Source of the DNA: an uncultured Gammaproteobacteria bacterium
GTDB lineage: Bacteria > Pseudomonadota > Gammaproteobacteria > Pseudomonadales > UBA5518
Length of the DNA: 6,739 bases
Assembly: GCA_903921135.1 (NCBI GenBank)
Contig: CAIXOY010000208.1
Span: forward strand, 1 to 6,739
Reading direction: 5' to 3'
A program made the position numbers and the translations under genes. A model generated the notes under the pieces. It was not told the origin of the DNA. It was given only the letters and a program-made list of their open reading frames with translations, and made no database searches. Positions 5,506-6,739 of this stretch are shown here, piece by piece (the first letter of the stretch is position 1; each line of letters begins with the position of its first letter).

Positions 5506-6639
5506 TCAGAGCAATCGCGCACTCGAGTGGTTCAGGCGGGCCACCACCTGCGCCTGTTTGCTGGTGCCGAGCTTCTCGTAGATGCCGCGCAGGTGTGTCT
5601 TGACCGTGTTGATACTCACGTGCAGCCGCGCTGCCACATCGGTCAGGCAGGTGCCCTTGGCGAGCAGCGCCCCGATCTGGCTCTCGCAGTGCGTGAGGCC
5701 GTACATCGCTGCAAGCGCGCCAGGATCGAGCTCGATCCCCGGACGACGGCAGTCGTTCAGATACACCACCACCGCGGGCGCGCTCGAGGATTCGAGCAGC
5801 GAATCCCGCGCGAGCGGTTTCACCACCAGATCGAGCACCGTCATGCCCGGCGCGGATTCCAGCCGAAGCGCTGTGCCGCGCCCTGCCGGTCCGCTGCCCT
5901 GACGCGCTGCCAGCGCTGCGTCGATCGCCTTGTTCAAGGCACGCCCGTCTACCGTGTCCACCGCACGCAGACGACCATTGCGGACCGCCAGCGCATCGTT
6001 CTGTCCGATAAGACGCCTTGCCCAGGCATTGATGGACACCACCTTGCCGCGCCCATCGAGCATCAGGCAGCCAATGGCGAGCTTCGCCATCGCCTCCTCG
6101 AAGAAAAAGCGCATGTGTTCGCCGTGATCGCGCCGCTCACGCAGGCGGATGGCGCGCTGCAGGTGCGGGGCGATCGCCTCGAGAAGCGCGCGCTCGCGCT
6201 CGGAAAACGGCTCCTGGTCGGCCGTGCGCTCGAGCGAGAGCTTCACGCGCAGCTGGTCGTCCCGGACCACGTCCCGCCCGAGCAGATAACGCAGGTTGTA
6301 GGGCTTCAGGAACTGAAGGTAGAGCGGGGTCTGGAAGAAAGCACCGTCCGGCATCAGTTCTTCGGGCGTGCTGGCTTCTGGCTGCGCCAGATCGAGCAAC
6401 ACATTGACGGACATCACGCCCTTCACATGCTCGCTGCCGGTGAGATGCGGATCATCGTTATCCGTGACCAGCAGATACGCCCCGGGCACCACGGACGACG
6501 AGATCACCATCGAAGCGTCGTGTGACTCCGATCGGTGGCTCAACTCCCCCATCAGGGTCCTCCACGGCGTGGGCTCCTCGATGCCTTCATAGGCAAGGCC
6601 GACGAGGTCATCGAGGCCGCGCACTGCAGCTGCGCCCAT
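5506..6639 (-). CDS. LuxR-type transcriptional regulator with PAS-like middle domain
   Basis: A 377-residue cytoplasmic DNA-binding regulator. Residues 1-145 form a sensor-like N-terminal region without an obvious family match. PFSERERALLEAIAPHLQRAI (144-164) is the helical linker common in this regulator type. About 183-295 is a PAS-like fold (CLMLDGRGKVVSINAWARRLI). The C-terminus, 312-370, is a LuxR/GerE helix-turn-helix: LTHCESQIGALLAKGTCLTDVAARLHVS, then the recognition helix INTVKTHLRGIYEKLG. There is no receiver domain with a phosphoacceptor Asp and no clear acyl-homoserine-lactone domain, so a small-molecule ligand is more likely than a sensor kinase. The start at 6639 has an excellent GGAGGTG (6644-6650). 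It is the only regulator in view and a candidate controller of the neighbouring genes; its target sites are not known. Confidence 0.93.
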   Translation of the reverse strand: MGAAAVRGLDDLVGLAYEGIEEPTPWRTLMGELSHRSESHDASMVISSSVVPGAYLLVTDNDDPHLTGSEHVKGVMSVNVLLDLAQPEASTPEELMPDGAFFQTPLYLQFLKPYNLRYLLGRDVVRDDQLRVKLSLERTADQEPFSERERALLEAIAPHLQRAIRLRERRDHGEHMRFFFEEAMAKLAIGCLMLDGRGKVVSINAWARRLIGQNDALAVRNGRLRAVDTVDGRALNKAIDAALAARQGSGPAGRGTALRLESAPGMTVLDLVVKPLARDSLLESSSAPAVVVYLNDCRRPGIELDPGALAAMYGLTHCESQIGALLAKGTCLTDVAARLHVSINTVKTHLRGIYEKLGTSKQAQVVARLNHSSARLL

Positions 6640-6739
6640 GCTTCACCTCCGGAAACTGCGAGTGTTCTTATGCGCGCGGTGCGGGGCGGCAACCGCGCGG
6701 GCCTATCCTACGACGAAGCCAGGCCGCAAGCGACGCCCG
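6640..6739 (-). promoter_or_regulatory. Upstream region of the LuxR-type regulator
   Basis: The last 100 bp contain no supportable gene. On the minus strand they hold the strong Shine-Dalgarno GGAGGTG (6644-6650) and a weak -10-like CATAAG (6667-6672). No -35 lies at the right distance: TTGCCG is only 14 bases away. The GC-rich inverted repeat at 6673-6699 lies where a repressor or activator would touch this promoter. Confidence 0.5.
6673..6699. repeat. 8-bp inverted repeat upstream of the LuxR-type gene
   Basis: CGCGCGGT (6673-6680) and ACCGCGCG (6692-6699) are perfect inverted copies separated by 11 bases, with arm centres 19 bp apart (about two helical turns). It lies 34-60 bp ahead of the regulator's start. 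It could be an operator for autoregulation or a leader hairpin; there is no T-run to make it a terminator. Confidence 0.5.

Noticed and set aside
5499..5509. CTGA-AAC-TCAG palindrome at the SnoaL-like/LuxR junction
   Set aside because: Two facing TGA stop codons create most of this dyad automatically; a 4-bp stem is not evidence for a terminator.
5527..6525. Long plus-strand open frame opposite the LuxR-type gene
   Set aside because: No domain is recognisable, composition is typical of an antisense frame, and the minus strand has a complete regulator with a strong ribosome-binding site.
5506..6639. Quorum-sensing (acyl-homoserine-lactone) LuxR receptor
   Set aside because: The protein is about 120 residues longer than such receptors, and its N-terminal and PAS-like regions do not show the conserved Trp/Tyr/Asp ligand-pocket pattern; only the C-terminal helix-turn-helix is shared.

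Overview
This is a GC-rich bacterial window (well above 60% GC by eye) packed with metabolic genes. I see no RNA genes, CRISPR arrays, insertion sequences or plasmid/phage functions. Most genes have Shine-Dalgarno-like sites. The mix of short-chain dehydrogenases (SDRs), an MDR-type alcohol dehydrogenase, SnoaL-like proteins, a luciferase-like monooxygenase, an MFS porter and a PAS-like/LuxR-type regulator is typical of accessory catabolic islands in Pseudomonadota that degrade steroids, terpenoids or polycyclic aromatics. Actinobacteria carry similar sets. The organism and substrate are inferences; no gene here fixes either.

Layout. Positions 1-2577 hold a minus-strand gene set, probably one operon. 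In transcription order it runs: SnoaL-like NTF2-fold protein (2577-2077), zinc-type MDR dehydrogenase (2069-1041), classical SDR (954-199), and a second classical SDR that leaves the window at position 1. The 2578-2732 gap is a divergent control region, followed on the plus strand by an MFS monocarboxylate-porter-like transporter (2733-3977). A luciferase-like (LLM) oxidoreductase (4851-3982, minus) converges on the transporter with 4 bp between the stop codons. It is divergent, across 4852-5025, from a second SnoaL-like protein (5026-5502, plus). That gene converges, with 3 bp between, on a LuxR-type regulator with a PAS-like middle domain (6639-5506, minus). The last 100 bp are the regulator's upstream region and contain an 8-bp inverted repeat.

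How the genes may work together (inference). The porter imports an organic acid or cyclic substrate. The LLM protein oxygenates or reduces it with a flavin or F420 cofactor. The MDR enzyme and the two SDRs interconvert alcohols and ketones. The SnoaL-like proteins could dehydrate or isomerise the resulting hydroxy-ketones; the first keeps a Tyr/Asp/His set seen in scytalone dehydratase and bile-acid dehydratase BaiE, while the second lacks the Asp. The LuxR-type protein is the only regulator in view and is a reasonable candidate to control the divergent promoters.
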